Assembly: GCF_030817215.1 (NCBI RefSeq)
Contig: NZ_JAUSZA010000001.1
Location: 7,871,501 to 7,935,500 of the forward strand
Reading direction: 5' to 3'
Length of the DNA: 64,000 bases
DNA from: Paenibacillus sp. V4I3
GTDB taxonomy: Bacteria; Bacillota; Bacilli; Paenibacillales; NBRC-103111
Shown here: positions 43,806 through 51,903 of the stretch, one piece after another
Position numbering within the stretch: the first letter of the stretch is position 1
Layout: every line of letters begins with the position of its first letter
Position numbers and translations under genes: made by a program
The notes under the pieces: model-generated
What the model saw: the letters and a program-made list of their open reading frames with translations, nothing else
Database searches by the model: none
What the model was told of the DNA's origin: nothing

Positions 43806-44447
43806 ATGAGTGAGTTTACTTTTGGTAACATAGTTCGCACTGTAAATAGATCAATTATATGTGAGAACCTTCCCTCTGGAACTCCTATTATTCAGCTCAA
43901 TGAAGAATGGCTCGCATTTTTCACTGAAAATGACGGTGAACAAAGATCGTCTGATCTAGCCGAAGAAATTTCAAAACACTGTCCTATACTTTATTTTTAT
44001 AACCTTGAAGATCATTGCTGGGGTTATGAGATATTAAATGGAGGTGACGTGTTATCCACATTTCACTTTTCTTATGAACTAGAAAGTGAACTTCTATTTG
44101 ATATTGCTTCAGATCGATATCCAGATATTAAAAGAATAACAACGTTTTTATATAACACAGAGGAAGGAAAGAAAGTTTTAGACGAAATTCAATCCCAACT
44201 TCAGGACCCGTCTTTCTTAGAAATCGAAGTAAGGAAACACTTTGAATCAGTGAATGTTGATGATTTTAATTTTTTTGAGCTAGAAGATGAAATCATAGAT
44301 GAGTTACGAAAACTATTGATAGCTGATACTTATTTAAATGGAGAGTATGACGCAATCGATAGATTTAAAACATTACTTGATATCGAGAAAATGTGCTGGA
44401 TAAGGTATGATCGAACAGAAGATAGAGAAGATATTGAGTACGTTTAG
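43806..44447 (+). CDS. Acidic hypothetical protein (213 aa)
   Basis: Strongly acidic soluble protein rich in Glu, Asp, Phe and Tyr: FTENDGEQRSSDLAEEISKH, YNLEDHCWGYEILNGGDVLS, FFELEDEIIDELRKLL. The compact alpha/beta look resembles immunity or SMI1/KNR4-type proteins in composition, but no diagnostic motif is visible, so no family is claimed. AGGCAGGGAC lies before the ATG. It is one of few plus-strand genes in this stretch. Confidence 0.65.
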   Translation: MSEFTFGNIVRTVNRSIICENLPSGTPIIQLNEEWLAFFTENDGEQRSSDLAEEISKHCPILYFYNLEDHCWGYEILNGGDVLSTFHFSYELESELLFDIASDRYPDIKRITTFLYNTEEGKKVLDEIQSQLQDPSFLEIEVRKHFESVNVDDFNFFELEDEIIDELRKLLIADTYLNGEYDAIDRFKTLLDIEKMCWIRYDRTEDREDIEYV

Positions 44448-44521
44448 AGTATTATCCTTAATCGACGGTTCTGCTTCCTTAGCAATCTGGGACAATAATT
44501 TTATCAGTAACCATAAACCGA

Positions 44522-44613
44522 AAAGTAAAGGAGATACCTATTGTACATGTATAATAGGTATCTCCTTTACTTTATCATGTTACTGAACTATAGTTCTTCG
44601 TTAGCTTAATGAC
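44522..44613 (+). repeat. Long perfect palindrome plus right edge of the dispersed repeat (F)
   Basis: AAAGTAAAGGAGATACCTATT (44522-44542) is perfectly complementary to the arm ending at 44573 (21-bp stem, about 10-nt loop). It is followed by GAACTATAGTTCTTCGTTAG and CTTAATGA, the repeat right edge. A degenerate left edge may lie near 44467. The palindrome could also terminate the convergent genes on both sides. Confidence 0.75.
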
Positions 44614-44710
44614 GTCTATTTCTATCCCCGCTTATTCTCTAGTCGTTTTCGTAATAAAAGTATTAGTGTGAAGAGACCAAATATAGAAACAGCTTCTAAT
44701 AAATAGTGAG

Positions 44711-44890
44711 TCAAACAAACTGATAATGATTGATCACTAAGGTATTATCCAAATTGTGGTACTCAAAATCAGCGGATTGCATAAATCCAGTCAGGTATAA
44801 CAACCCCCAAACTACAAATATCCCATAATCCACTGTCGCTGCCATTGTTAATGCGATAATAATACCGAGTAAACCTTGTTTCTTCGTCAT
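44711..44890 (-). CDS. Small membrane protein (59 aa)
   Basis: The product from ATG 44890 is TKKQGLLGIIIALTMAATVD followed by YGIFVVWGLLYLTGF and a polar tail (HNLDNTLVINHYQFV). One or two membrane helices. GGGGTG is upstream. No family is recognised. It lies directly after the M48 peptidase gene (26 bp) and is probably cotranscribed with it. Confidence 0.5.
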   Translation of the reverse strand: MTKKQGLLGIIIALTMAATVDYGIFVVWGLLYLTGFMQSADFEYHNLDNTLVINHYQFV

Positions 44891-44915
44891 ACCTGACACC
44901 CCATCCAAAGATCTG

Positions 44916-46202
44916 TTAGAATCCCAAGACGTTACTTTTATAATCATCAAGTATCTTCACTTCAATACTAGATTTCAGCGAAGACAACTCGTTAATAAAT
45001 TGATTATATAACTCATCTGTCATTTGATATTTCGGATTATTATATTCCAGGCTATTAATATATGATATCCGATTTGCTGTAGGAGGATGAGTTACATCAA
45101 GCCTAGAATCCGACATTAGATTAATTCTATTTATCCGTTCCAATTCCTTTTCAGGAATGTGTGCAGCCTGATTCTTGAATTCCTCGAATAATGGATTTGA
45201 GTTCCGGTTGTTAATCGTTTTCAGAATACAGAAATCAAAAAGAAAATGGAGATGCATCTTGTTCAGCAATGATAGCTTTGCATCCTTACCGGAAATTTTA
45301 GTTGCATAGCTATCTGCCAAATATTCGGCCCTCTGGGCATCTAGCCAATTTAGGTGACAGATCAAATATAAAAACACGAAAATCAATTTTGAAACAAGTA
45401 GTAAAAAAACATTAACGGGAATCATACATATGGCTATTACAAAAGAGAATCCGTTTGGTTCGAAGAGTCTGTTAGGCTTTATTATTTGATACCATGTACT
45501 CAAAGTGTTAATAGCGGAACCTATAAAAAAGCCCCGATTCAAGTCCCCATTAATTCCATGGGCTAGTTCGTGTGAAATTAAAGCAACTAATTCCTGTTTT
45601 TCAAGGATGGCTATTAAGGGCAAACCGAATTGAATTATTTTTTTCCTTTTTAGCCCCACTTGAGCAAATGCTGCATTGAAATCTCCATTAATAATAATTC
45701 CATGTACTTTACCAGCACCAAAAGTGGAAGCTATCTCATCTACAATCTGATAAGAAACAGGGAATCGTTCTCTCGATAAAGGTTCGGTATCCAACGTATA
45801 ACCTTTGGGACGTGTTAACCAAGCAAGAAATATTAAGAATACTCCAATGATCATCAGTAATATGTAAGGAAACTCTGCTATCAATAAATAAACTCCGCTC
45901 AAGCATAGGCTTAGGCTTAAAAGATGAACGACGGTGCCAGAAAATATCGTTAATATCTTACGAACAGTAACTTTTGGGTAGAGGGCTCCGTTTCGAATCA
46001 TCGTGTTAAGCAAGCCCTCACTTGATTTCTTCCCGGCTTGTATGTATATTTTCTCGAACAAGTTCTTTGGTCCCTTATTTTCTTTAGGATTAATATTCCA
46101 GTTGCATTTATCACACCATGTAGCATAACCGTGAACTTTAAGAACGATCTCTTGGCATTGAGGACAATTTATTCGGCTTTTATTTTCCAATGTTAATTCC
46201 AT
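44916..46202 (-). CDS. M48-family zinc metallopeptidase with zinc-ribbon start
   Basis: About 428 aa. An N-terminal zinc ribbon has four Cys (CPQCQEIV and CDKCNWN). Two membrane helices follow (residues about 80-120). The catalytic motif is ALISHELAHGINGD (HExxH) with the third ligand Glu in LDAQRAEYLADSYA, and a further helix pair lies between. Homologues are HtpX/Oma1-like membrane proteases. The start at 46202 is chosen because GGGG lies upstream; ATG 46220 has no ribosome site. It lies between repeat G and the F palindrome. Confidence 0.83.
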   Translation of the reverse strand: MELTLENKSRINCPQCQEIVLKVHGYATWCDKCNWNINPKENKGPKNLFEKIYIQAGKKSSEGLLNTMIRNGALYPKVTVRKILTIFSGTVVHLLSLSLCLSGVYLLIAEFPYILLMIIGVFLIFLAWLTRPKGYTLDTEPLSRERFPVSYQIVDEIASTFGAGKVHGIIINGDFNAAFAQVGLKRKKIIQFGLPLIAILEKQELVALISHELAHGINGDLNRGFFIGSAINTLSTWYQIIKPNRLFEPNGFSFVIAICMIPVNVFLLLVSKLIFVFLYLICHLNWLDAQRAEYLADSYATKISGKDAKLSLLNKMHLHFLFDFCILKTINNRNSNPLFEEFKNQAAHIPEKELERINRINLMSDSRLDVTHPPTANRISYINSLEYNNPKYQMTDELYNQFINELSSLKSSIEVKILDDYKSNVLGF

Positions 46203-46307
46203 TATTTTAATAATCCCCATTTCGAATACTATTATTGATATGAATAGTTAAATACTATAGTTGTAATATCGGTTTATTTAGCCTAGTAATTAAGGATTTA
46301 ATGCTGA

Positions 46308-46354
46308 CATTACAAGAATAGAGCAACCGACACGGTTGCCCTATTCTTGTAATG
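46308..46354. repeat. Long hairpin between repeat G and the M48 gene
   Basis: CATTACAAGAATAG pairs with CTATTCTTGTAATG, and inside CAACCG with CGGTTG. The 20-bp stem is nearly perfect and has no T-run. It resembles the F palindrome in size and position beside a repeat copy. Confidence 0.7.
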
Positions 46355-46410
46355 GGTACGCTGATCCATACCAAAATACTAGAACATTTATTAATTCAAC
46401 ACTCCATTAA

Positions 46411-46499
46411 TCTGCCCGTTAACGTAGAAGGCTGCCGATTCATTTCTGTCGATAGCCTTCTCCTGATATTTATTGAGCTATAGTTTCCGTTAGCGTAAC
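46411..46499 (+). repeat. Dispersed repeat copy (G)
   Basis: CTGCCCGTTAACGTAGAAGG, interior GAAGGCT...AGCCTTC hairpin, then TTGAGCTATAGTTTCCGTTA and GCGTAAC. Both edges are clear. It begins 37 bp after the stop of the gene at 46536. Confidence 0.85.
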
Positions 46500-46535
46500 A
46501 TCTCCGACTGTAATAAGCGATAGAGAATGATTAGA

Positions 46536-47081
46536 CTAATAATTTTGATACACTTTTTTGCCTTCTTTATCATAACCCGTTGCATTTACTCCTGGCACTG
46601 TTCCATAATAATTTGTTGAGATAACATACCAGATTCTAAAGCCTAAACCCGAGTCAAATAATATTGCATCTTCATTAAGATTCCAGCCGTTATTGTAAGC
46701 GATGTGTAATTTATTTATTTCTTCGTTGTTTACGCTACCCCAGAATAAATGGTATCCCTTACCTGCCCCTCTCATTTGGTCAAGATTAGCCCATGAAAAC
46801 GAAATAGGTTCAATATCCTTATTAACCATCCCTGACCCCATGATCCATTTCCAATTACCATCATAATTCCTATCCAAACCAACACCTACATCATTTTTCA
46901 AACCTTCATAAAAAATAATTGCACCATCAGTTAATTCCACTTTTTTGATAATACCCTTTGATTTAATACCAGTAGCAACGAATGCTTGTTCAGGTGTTTT
47001 GTATGACTTTTCAGTATAACATCCAGCAAAAATCGACACTGATACAACTAATAAAAGCAAGACATTCAAAAACTTGAGCAT
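46536..47081 (-). CDS. Lipoprotein of unknown function (181 aa)
   Basis: Lipoprotein signal FLNVLLLLVVSVSIFAGC with lipobox FAGC. The mature part is beta-rich with many aromatic residues (GVGLDRNYDGNWKWIMGSGM, SGLGFRIWYVISTNYYG). It ends ATGYDKEGKKVYQNY. No family is recognised with confidence. GGGGGG lies 6-11 nt before the ATG. It is a single gene between repeats H and G. Confidence 0.65.
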   Translation of the reverse strand: MLKFLNVLLLLVVSVSIFAGCYTEKSYKTPEQAFVATGIKSKGIIKKVELTDGAIIFYEGLKNDVGVGLDRNYDGNWKWIMGSGMVNKDIEPISFSWANLDQMRGAGKGYHLFWGSVNNEEINKLHIAYNNGWNLNEDAILFDSGLGFRIWYVISTNYYGTVPGVNATGYDKEGKKVYQNY

Positions 47082-47211
47082 GAGCGTCCCCCCTAACTTT
47101 CAAGCTTTAAATACTATAAAAATTAATCAAGCGTTGATTTCTACATGTGCTTCTTTAAATGTTTAAACGTAATCAAGGCATTATATGTTTCCATGACGAT
47201 TTATTGAGCAA

Positions 47212-47272
47212 TTCTGCCCTTTAGTTCAACAAAACAGAAAAAAAGCCGGTACTCGCAGATACCGGCTTCTTA
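47212..47272 (+). repeat. Dispersed repeat left edge with terminator hairpin (H)
   Basis: TTCTGCCCTTTAGTTCAACA, then AAGCCGGTA...TACCGGCTT at 47241-47268. On the minus strand the hairpin is followed by TTTTTTT and can terminate the squalene/phytoene-synthase-like gene, whose stop lies 27 bp away. Confidence 0.7.
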
Positions 47273-47298
47273 TTTACGTCTACATATGGACAATCATG

Positions 47299-48123
47299 TT
47301 ATCCAGTCACACGACTCACAATTTTTAGAACCGCATCTCTCGTTAATTTGTTTCCACCAACAGCGAGTAGGTTTACCGTAGCATGAGCTAACGCTAATGG
47401 TATCTTGCAAAATTTCAACGCTGGACCTTCCTTCAGGTCTGCGATATAAGTGTCGGCGAGTTGTAAATTGCGACGTGTGTACTGTTGCATCTCCTTGAAT
47501 CCCCAACCGTCAGGAAAGAAGTCAACGCCACGTTTAAGATCCTCCACTCTATTTCGGAGGATATTTACCGCCTGCAGTCCTCTTCCGAAGGCAATCGCCT
47601 TCGTTAGATCGGATTGCGTCCCGTCATGCCACAACCATAGTTCTGATAGCATTTCTCCAACCATACCAGCCACGCTATAGGTATAGCGGTCCAAATCCTC
47701 TTCCGTATGAATGTTCCACCCGTTCTGAACCCATTCGGCCATTTGTAACGACATCTTTGCGATGTAACTATATACGATTGGAGCTCCGGAGGATGGACAA
47801 AGAAGCACCCACTCATCGAGTTGCATTGTAACTGCCGGTAATACTGCCCCATACGGCGATAGTAATTTTTGTGTTGCTTCGATAATATGTGGGGATTGGA
47901 ATGCCTCGTGTATACCGAGTAATAATTCCACTTTCAATTGGTCTGTGAGTTCATCATGATCCTCGATTTCATCTATAGCCCGCATACACAGATAGGCAGA
48001 TGTTACAGCCTCCTTCAATCCTAAATCCAAGTAACTAATAGGTATATAAAAAGTACGGCTCGTTTTCTTCAACATGGTCATTGCATCATTCAGGGCGGCG
48101 TTATTAATGGGTACTCCCTCCAA
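47299..48123 (-). CDS. Squalene/phytoene synthase-family protein
   Basis: 274 aa, all-alpha. The trans-isoprenyl diphosphate synthase head-to-head signature is visible: TSRTFYIPISYLDLGLKEAV, the first Asp-rich motif RAIDEIEDHDEL near residue 50, and the second region LQAVNILRNRVEDLKRGVDF near 185, where the usual NIxRDxxED has Asn in place of one Asp. Family members condense two isoprenyl diphosphates, but no carotenoid or hopanoid partner genes are nearby. The start is uncertain: TTG 48123 overlaps the only ribosome site (GGAGGGAG), and an ATT or later ATG could be used. Confidence 0.82.
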   Translation of the reverse strand: MEGVPINNAALNDAMTMLKKTSRTFYIPISYLDLGLKEAVTSAYLCMRAIDEIEDHDELTDQLKVELLLGIHEAFQSPHIIEATQKLLSPYGAVLPAVTMQLDEWVLLCPSSGAPIVYSYIAKMSLQMAEWVQNGWNIHTEEDLDRYTYSVAGMVGEMLSELWLWHDGTQSDLTKAIAFGRGLQAVNILRNRVEDLKRGVDFFPDGWGFKEMQQYTRRNLQLADTYIADLKEGPALKFCKIPLALAHATVNLLAVGGNKLTRDAVLKIVSRVTG

Positions 48124-48217
48124 GTATTAGCTTAGCTTTTAACTTATTCATAGCTTAATATCATGATAACATACGTTGATATTGTCAATCCAAATACGAT
48201 AACCATTACTCTACTAA

Positions 48218-48237
48218 GCTGCCCAATAGCGCAATCA
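48218..48237 (+). repeat. Dispersed repeat left edge (I)
   Basis: AAGCTGCCCAATAGCGCAAT, a diverged left edge. The remaining 48240-48535 shows a possible A/T-rich hairpin (GCACCCGTGGGC) and no gene. Confidence 0.4.
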
Positions 48238-48539
48238 CTCCGGTTCCAGTCTACCGCGGCGGCGATATTAAGATAGTAGAAGTATTGTCGTAACTTGAAC
48301 ATATCCAACGCGATTCACACCCTTTCGATTGGCAATAAAAAAAGCACCCGTGGGCACTCTATCTAGCATGGCTTTTTTGTAAACATAAATTTCGTTTGTT
48401 TATTGAATTGAGCGTGGGAAGGTCCATATCAACTGTTTTTTGAAAATAAATTTAGACTTTAGATTCTTACTGTGACAAGTGTTTCTGACCTGAAAAAGGG
48501 GTAAGACCGAGATACGTGTAGAAATGGGCTAGAACGCTA

Positions 48540-48655
48540 GCAGCCGATCAAAATTTTGTTCCAGTTGTAGATGACGAAAGTATTTTCATAGGAATTATTC
48601 GTCGAAAAGATCTTATTGAATATTATATGAGAAACATAACCGATTGATGAACCTT
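48540..48655 (+). pseudogene. Duplicated 3' fragment of the CBS-domain gene
   Basis: About 110 bp nearly identical to 12255-12370, the 3' end of the CBS gene. It encodes FVPVVDDESIFIGIIRRKDL, then IEYYMRNITD and a stop, with only a handful of differences. The 5' junction is sharp near 48540, in the middle of the second CBS domain. No promoter or start was seen. Confidence 0.85.
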
Positions 48656-48910
48656 TCAACTGTTTTTGGAAGAAATGTTAATGATTTGAATTTGCGAATC
48701 GCCTTGCTCTAAGGTTAACATTACACAACTAAATGTTGACATAATCATTAATTCTTAATTTCCTACTACTACTTTTGTGTACGAACTAAACTCTGGGTTC
48801 CCCCATTTTGAAGATCCGAACAAATAAAAAAACGCAGCCGACATGACTGCGTTACTCAATATGTATTGGTGGAGCCATTCCACTACCATACAGAAGAGGT
48901 GTCCTCTCTA

Positions 48911-49001
48911 TGATAGAGCAACAACAGCCACTCGATTCAACTGCCAAATGAAATCAAGCCAGCGTTTCGCGAGTTGAACGTGCTCAAGCAGTTTAACATT
49001 T
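48911..49001 (+). pseudogene. N-terminal fragment of an IS4-type transposase
   Basis: MIEQQQPLDSTA, then after a one-base shift PNEIKPAFRELNVLKQFN, which matches the N-terminus of IS4-family transposases of Bacilli. The rest of the gene is absent: the sequence runs straight into the 3' end of the HAD gene. The 48660-48910 stretch before it shows only a small GCAGCCGAC...GACTGCG hairpin. Confidence 0.6.
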
Positions 49002-49009
49002 ATGTTCGT

Positions 49010-49486
49010 CTATACTCGAAGTACTTTTACCACTAGACGTTTTACCACCCCTATAAACCGAGGTTTCGTCCATGAAGGAGATACGAAAATCGTGTACATC
49101 CCTAATCGGTTTCCGCCCCATAAATCAGTAATAATGCCATTACCAATAACTGCTGTCTCATTTCTACGGGTTCCAAGTATATCCAATGCGGCAAAGAATG
49201 CTTTTTTCTTCGGTTTACCCGCCTCGAACAAAGCTGGAATCTCATTTATCAGCCCATGTTTTTGTATCGGAGGTTTGCTGTTCGAGACGATAATTAGCTT
49301 TATTGCATATCGGGACTGAAAGTTTTTAAGCCATGTTTTCAGCGAATCCGATACAGACTCAGCATTCTTTTTCATTATTGTATTATTCCAGTCAAGTATT
49401 ATTCCTTTAATTCCTGCCCGCTGAAGCGCATCTCCGTCTATCTCATAAATTGAACGCGCAATTTGGGAAGGTTTAAAAATAGGCAT
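49010..49486 (-). CDS. YqeG-like HAD-IIIA protein with substituted catalytic residues
   Basis: 158 aa, the size of YqeG phosphatases. SIYEIDGDALQRAGIKGIIL leads into motif I, here DWNNT instead of DxDNT. SNSKPP gives motif II, and GKPKKKAFFAAL supplies the motif III Lys. Motif IV is GNGIITDLWGGNRLGMYTIF where the family has GDQ. Both the acid/base Asp of motif I and the first Asp of motif IV are Asn. The protein is therefore unlikely to be an active phosphatase, though the fold looks intact. CGGAGG precedes the ATG. Confidence 0.8.
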   Translation of the reverse strand: MPIFKPSQIARSIYEIDGDALQRAGIKGIILDWNNTIMKKNAESVSDSLKTWLKNFQSRYAIKLIIVSNSKPPIQKHGLINEIPALFEAGKPKKKAFFAALDILGTRRNETAVIGNGIITDLWGGNRLGMYTIFVSPSWTKPRFIGVVKRLVVKVLRV

Positions 49487-49645
49487 AAGCTTCCTCCGTT
49501 ACAGTAATATACTAGTAAGCCAGTCGTATATAGTTTGCCTTCATTTGGTTAAAATCATTCTAACCGGAACCTTCAGCATTTCGAACCATGATCTCTACTG
49601 ATACATTCTTTAAGATCCCTTAAATTGCTCTTTCTTCAGCATTAA

Positions 49646-49790
49646 CCTGCCCTTTAGTTTAATAGCAAAAAGAGACCCACAGCAACGGGCTGAGGGTCTA
49701 AGTTTATATTTTAAAGGGGGGTCGACTTTTATTATAGGCTCGATTCATTAATGCCACATGAAAATAAGATTTCAATCATGTTACATTTAC
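49646..49790 (+). repeat. Dispersed repeat, long form (J)
   Basis: AACCTGCCCTTTAGTTTAAT, hairpin GACCCACAGC-AACG-GGCTGAGGGTC at about 49674-49700, then about 90 bp (TATATTTTAAAGGGG, TTTATTATAGGCT, GATTCATTAATG) shared with the copy at 58412-58587. The right edge is not clear here; the group II intron remnant begins about 15 bp further. Confidence 0.8.
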
Positions 49791-49804
49791 TTAACACTTG
49801 GTTG

Positions 49805-50875
49805 CAATAGGTAAGCATTTGATGTAATCTCCAGCTTTTCCCCTGCTCCACACGGAGCGTGCCAGTTTCCAAGCACTCCGCGTTCCCTCTAATTAAATGT
49901 ACTTGATCATAAGTTCCTCGTTACTCATTGATTTGGGATATGTTAAACTGGTTCTAAAGCATATTTTTCACGGTAGTTGTTGATCTTGTTCATCATCAAT
50001 TCCGTTAGACCCAGTCTATTCTTGAGTACGTCAATCGTCTGTATCTGAGTTAGAAGTATAAGTTGTTGCACCTCTTTGTGGAGGATACGTAAGTTATTAA
50101 ACTTGTCGGTTCCCCCTAAGTGCAACGGGATGTAGTGGTGGCAATGAACATCGGATGCGAAGAGATACATGCCTGTAATTTCGCATTTCCCCATCTTCAT
50201 ACTATACCGACTGATCCGATTATCCATATATTGGGCACTCTGATTCAGGATGCTAGATTTCGTTAGTAAGTAAATTTCCTGACGTAAATCTGGTCGAAGC
50301 TTTTTGTGTATTTGTTCTCTGCCTGCTGTCGTAAAGAGCGAAAGACCTGTACTGAAGCCCATCGTATTCTTTGTTTTCACATTCGTAAGAGGATATAAAT
50401 AGACATCTGCTACTTTAAAAGTCCTGCAGCCCAAGCTGTAAAATTTACTGTACGTTGGCGGTGGGTTTGCAGGATGTTCGTATTTCCCGATTTGTTTAAG
50501 ACGATTGTACATGAAGGCACGTAGATCGTAGGCAAGACGTGAGAACGCAACACTTACATGTGTTGCCCGATTGAAGTAGTTGTGAATTCCTAAAACGAAG
50601 CTGTTGAACCGAGCAGCGTTTAGAGCCGTTGGCGAAGTCCTCATTCTGAGAATGTGTTTCTTGGCTTCGCTTTTAATTTTCTGCCTTTTACCCGCTTTGA
50701 TGCCCGTATGCGCTACTCGCTTTTGACCCTTTTTGTTCGCTCGGATTGTAAAACCAAGAAATTCCGACTCTCTTTTTCGCAGGTTAATGATTTGCGATTT
50801 CTCTGGTGAGACGTCGAGTTTCAGACGGTCTTTGAGATACAGAATTACCGCATGAAGTAAAAGGGTTGGACAAAC
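49805..50875 (-). mobile_element. 3' remnant of a group II intron (maturase C-terminus and domain V/VI)
   Basis: The open frame enters at about 50875 without a start. It reads LYLKDRLKLDVSPEKSQIIN, then FLGFTIRANKKGQ, the maturase X region, and an HNH endonuclease (CEITGMYLFASDVHCHHYIP, LGGTDKFNNLRILH), ending at 49943. RT motifs up to YADD are missing. Downstream at 49880-49853 a hairpin of domain-V type (CGGAGTGCTTGGAAACTGG, CACGCTCCG) is followed by GTGTGGAGCAGGGGAAAAGC and TTACCTATTGC, as at intron 3' ends. It is immobile because the 5' half is gone. Confidence 0.8.
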
Positions 50876-50877
50876 AA

Positions 50878-51462
50878 TTAAAACTCCACACCGCGAACTT
50901 TAGAAAACACCATAGTATCTCTCAATGAACCGTCTACATCACACTTATCATTTCGAAGAATTCCTTCTAATGTGAATCCCAGTCGTTCGGCAATTCGTGA
51001 ACTTCGAACATTGCGTCCATCACATCGGATTTCAATTCGATTAGCTTGTAACTCATGTACAGCATAGTTTGTAATAGCTTCTACTGCTTCAGTAATATAT
51101 CCTTGATTGCCAAGAGATGTACGCACCCAGTAACCAATTTCAAATTTTCGTGATTGCCAATCAATTCGATGTAGACCGCTGCTACCAATTAATTGACCTG
51201 TTTCTTTCAGAATAAGGAGTAATCTTAGATCGGTACGATCCAAGAATTGAAGCCTAGATCGTCGGATACTTATTTCAGACTCTACAATTGTAGGAATGTT
51301 CCTAGCCCACGGCATCCAGGGACGCAATTCTTCAATACTTTCTTTAACTGCCTCATTTACCCTTTCGCCATCTTCCCATAATGGGGCTCTTATAAGCAAT
51401 CGCTTACTTTCAAAGCTCTCAGGTATCGTATATAGTATCGGATCGGTTGGTTTAATGCTCAT
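50878..51462 (-). CDS. GNAT N-acetyltransferase (RimJ/RimL-like)
   Basis: 194 aa. FESKRLLIRAPLWEDGERVN at the start, LIGSSGLHRIDWQSRKFEIG and YWVRTSLGNQGYITEAVEAI (acetyl-CoA loop), and RIEIRCDGRNVRSSRIAERL with GFTLEGILRND are the RimJ/L pattern. It probably acetylates an amino group on a protein or small molecule. GGGGGG precedes the ATG. Its stop codon is immediately followed by the group II intron remnant, so its 3' end may have been trimmed. Confidence 0.9.
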   Translation of the reverse strand: MSIKPTDPILYTIPESFESKRLLIRAPLWEDGERVNEAVKESIEELRPWMPWARNIPTIVESEISIRRSRLQFLDRTDLRLLLILKETGQLIGSSGLHRIDWQSRKFEIGYWVRTSLGNQGYITEAVEAITNYAVHELQANRIEIRCDGRNVRSSRIAERLGFTLEGILRNDKCDVDGSLRDTMVFSKVRGVEF

Positions 51463-51550
51463 TCAATAACCCCCCTATACAAAATATTTCCATAAGATTA
51501 ACAGCATTTTATACATTCTTCAATATAAAATCATAACCTTTATGAAGAAA

Positions 51551-51631
51551 ACTGCCCGTTAACGGAACGAAAGACTGCCACGCGGCAGCCCTTTCAGTAT
51601 GGAACTATCGTTCTCCGTTAGCTGAGTACGT
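51551..51631 (+). repeat. Dispersed repeat, complete copy (K)
   Basis: The clearest copy: ACTGCCCGTTAACGGAACGA, hairpin ACTGCC-ACGC-GGCAGC, then GGAACTATCGTTCTCCGTTA and GCTGAG. The left TAACGGAACGA and the right TCGTTCTCCGTTA are complementary with a 2-nt bulge, so the whole element folds as a long imperfect hairpin. It starts 14 bp after the stop of the fragment at 51645. Confidence 0.88.
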
Positions 51632-51644
51632 CTTTAATTCACTC

Positions 51645-51862
51645 TTACAGTGTAATCTGCTGATCCCTAATATTTTTGATACTGTTCTGCCAATTTTTAA
51701 TCGGCAGCACCAGTCCGCCATCGATCAATTTTTTCACATTCTCATCGTTTACATCTAACGTAATGAAATCGAAAAGCTTGCTTGAAGCGATCATCGTATT
51801 CAGCTTCTTATTCTCATTTCCTGCCAGGACCATCAGGTAAAGATTCACACCCGTCTTTTTGG
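51645..51862 (-). pseudogene. Fragment of an extracellular solute-binding protein
   Basis: About 67 residues: TGVNLYLMVLAGNENKKLNT, ASSKLFDFITLDVNDENVKK, LIDGGLVLPIKNW. This is the N-terminal region of a Paenibacillus-type carbohydrate ABC lipoprotein (LplA/YtcQ-like), without signal peptide and without the remaining 400 or so residues. It lies between repeat K and the AraC gene. It is not expected to function. Confidence 0.65.
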
Positions 51863-51903
51863 ATAAACGAAACCTTCAAGTCCACATTCGGAATTGAAGG
51901 TTT

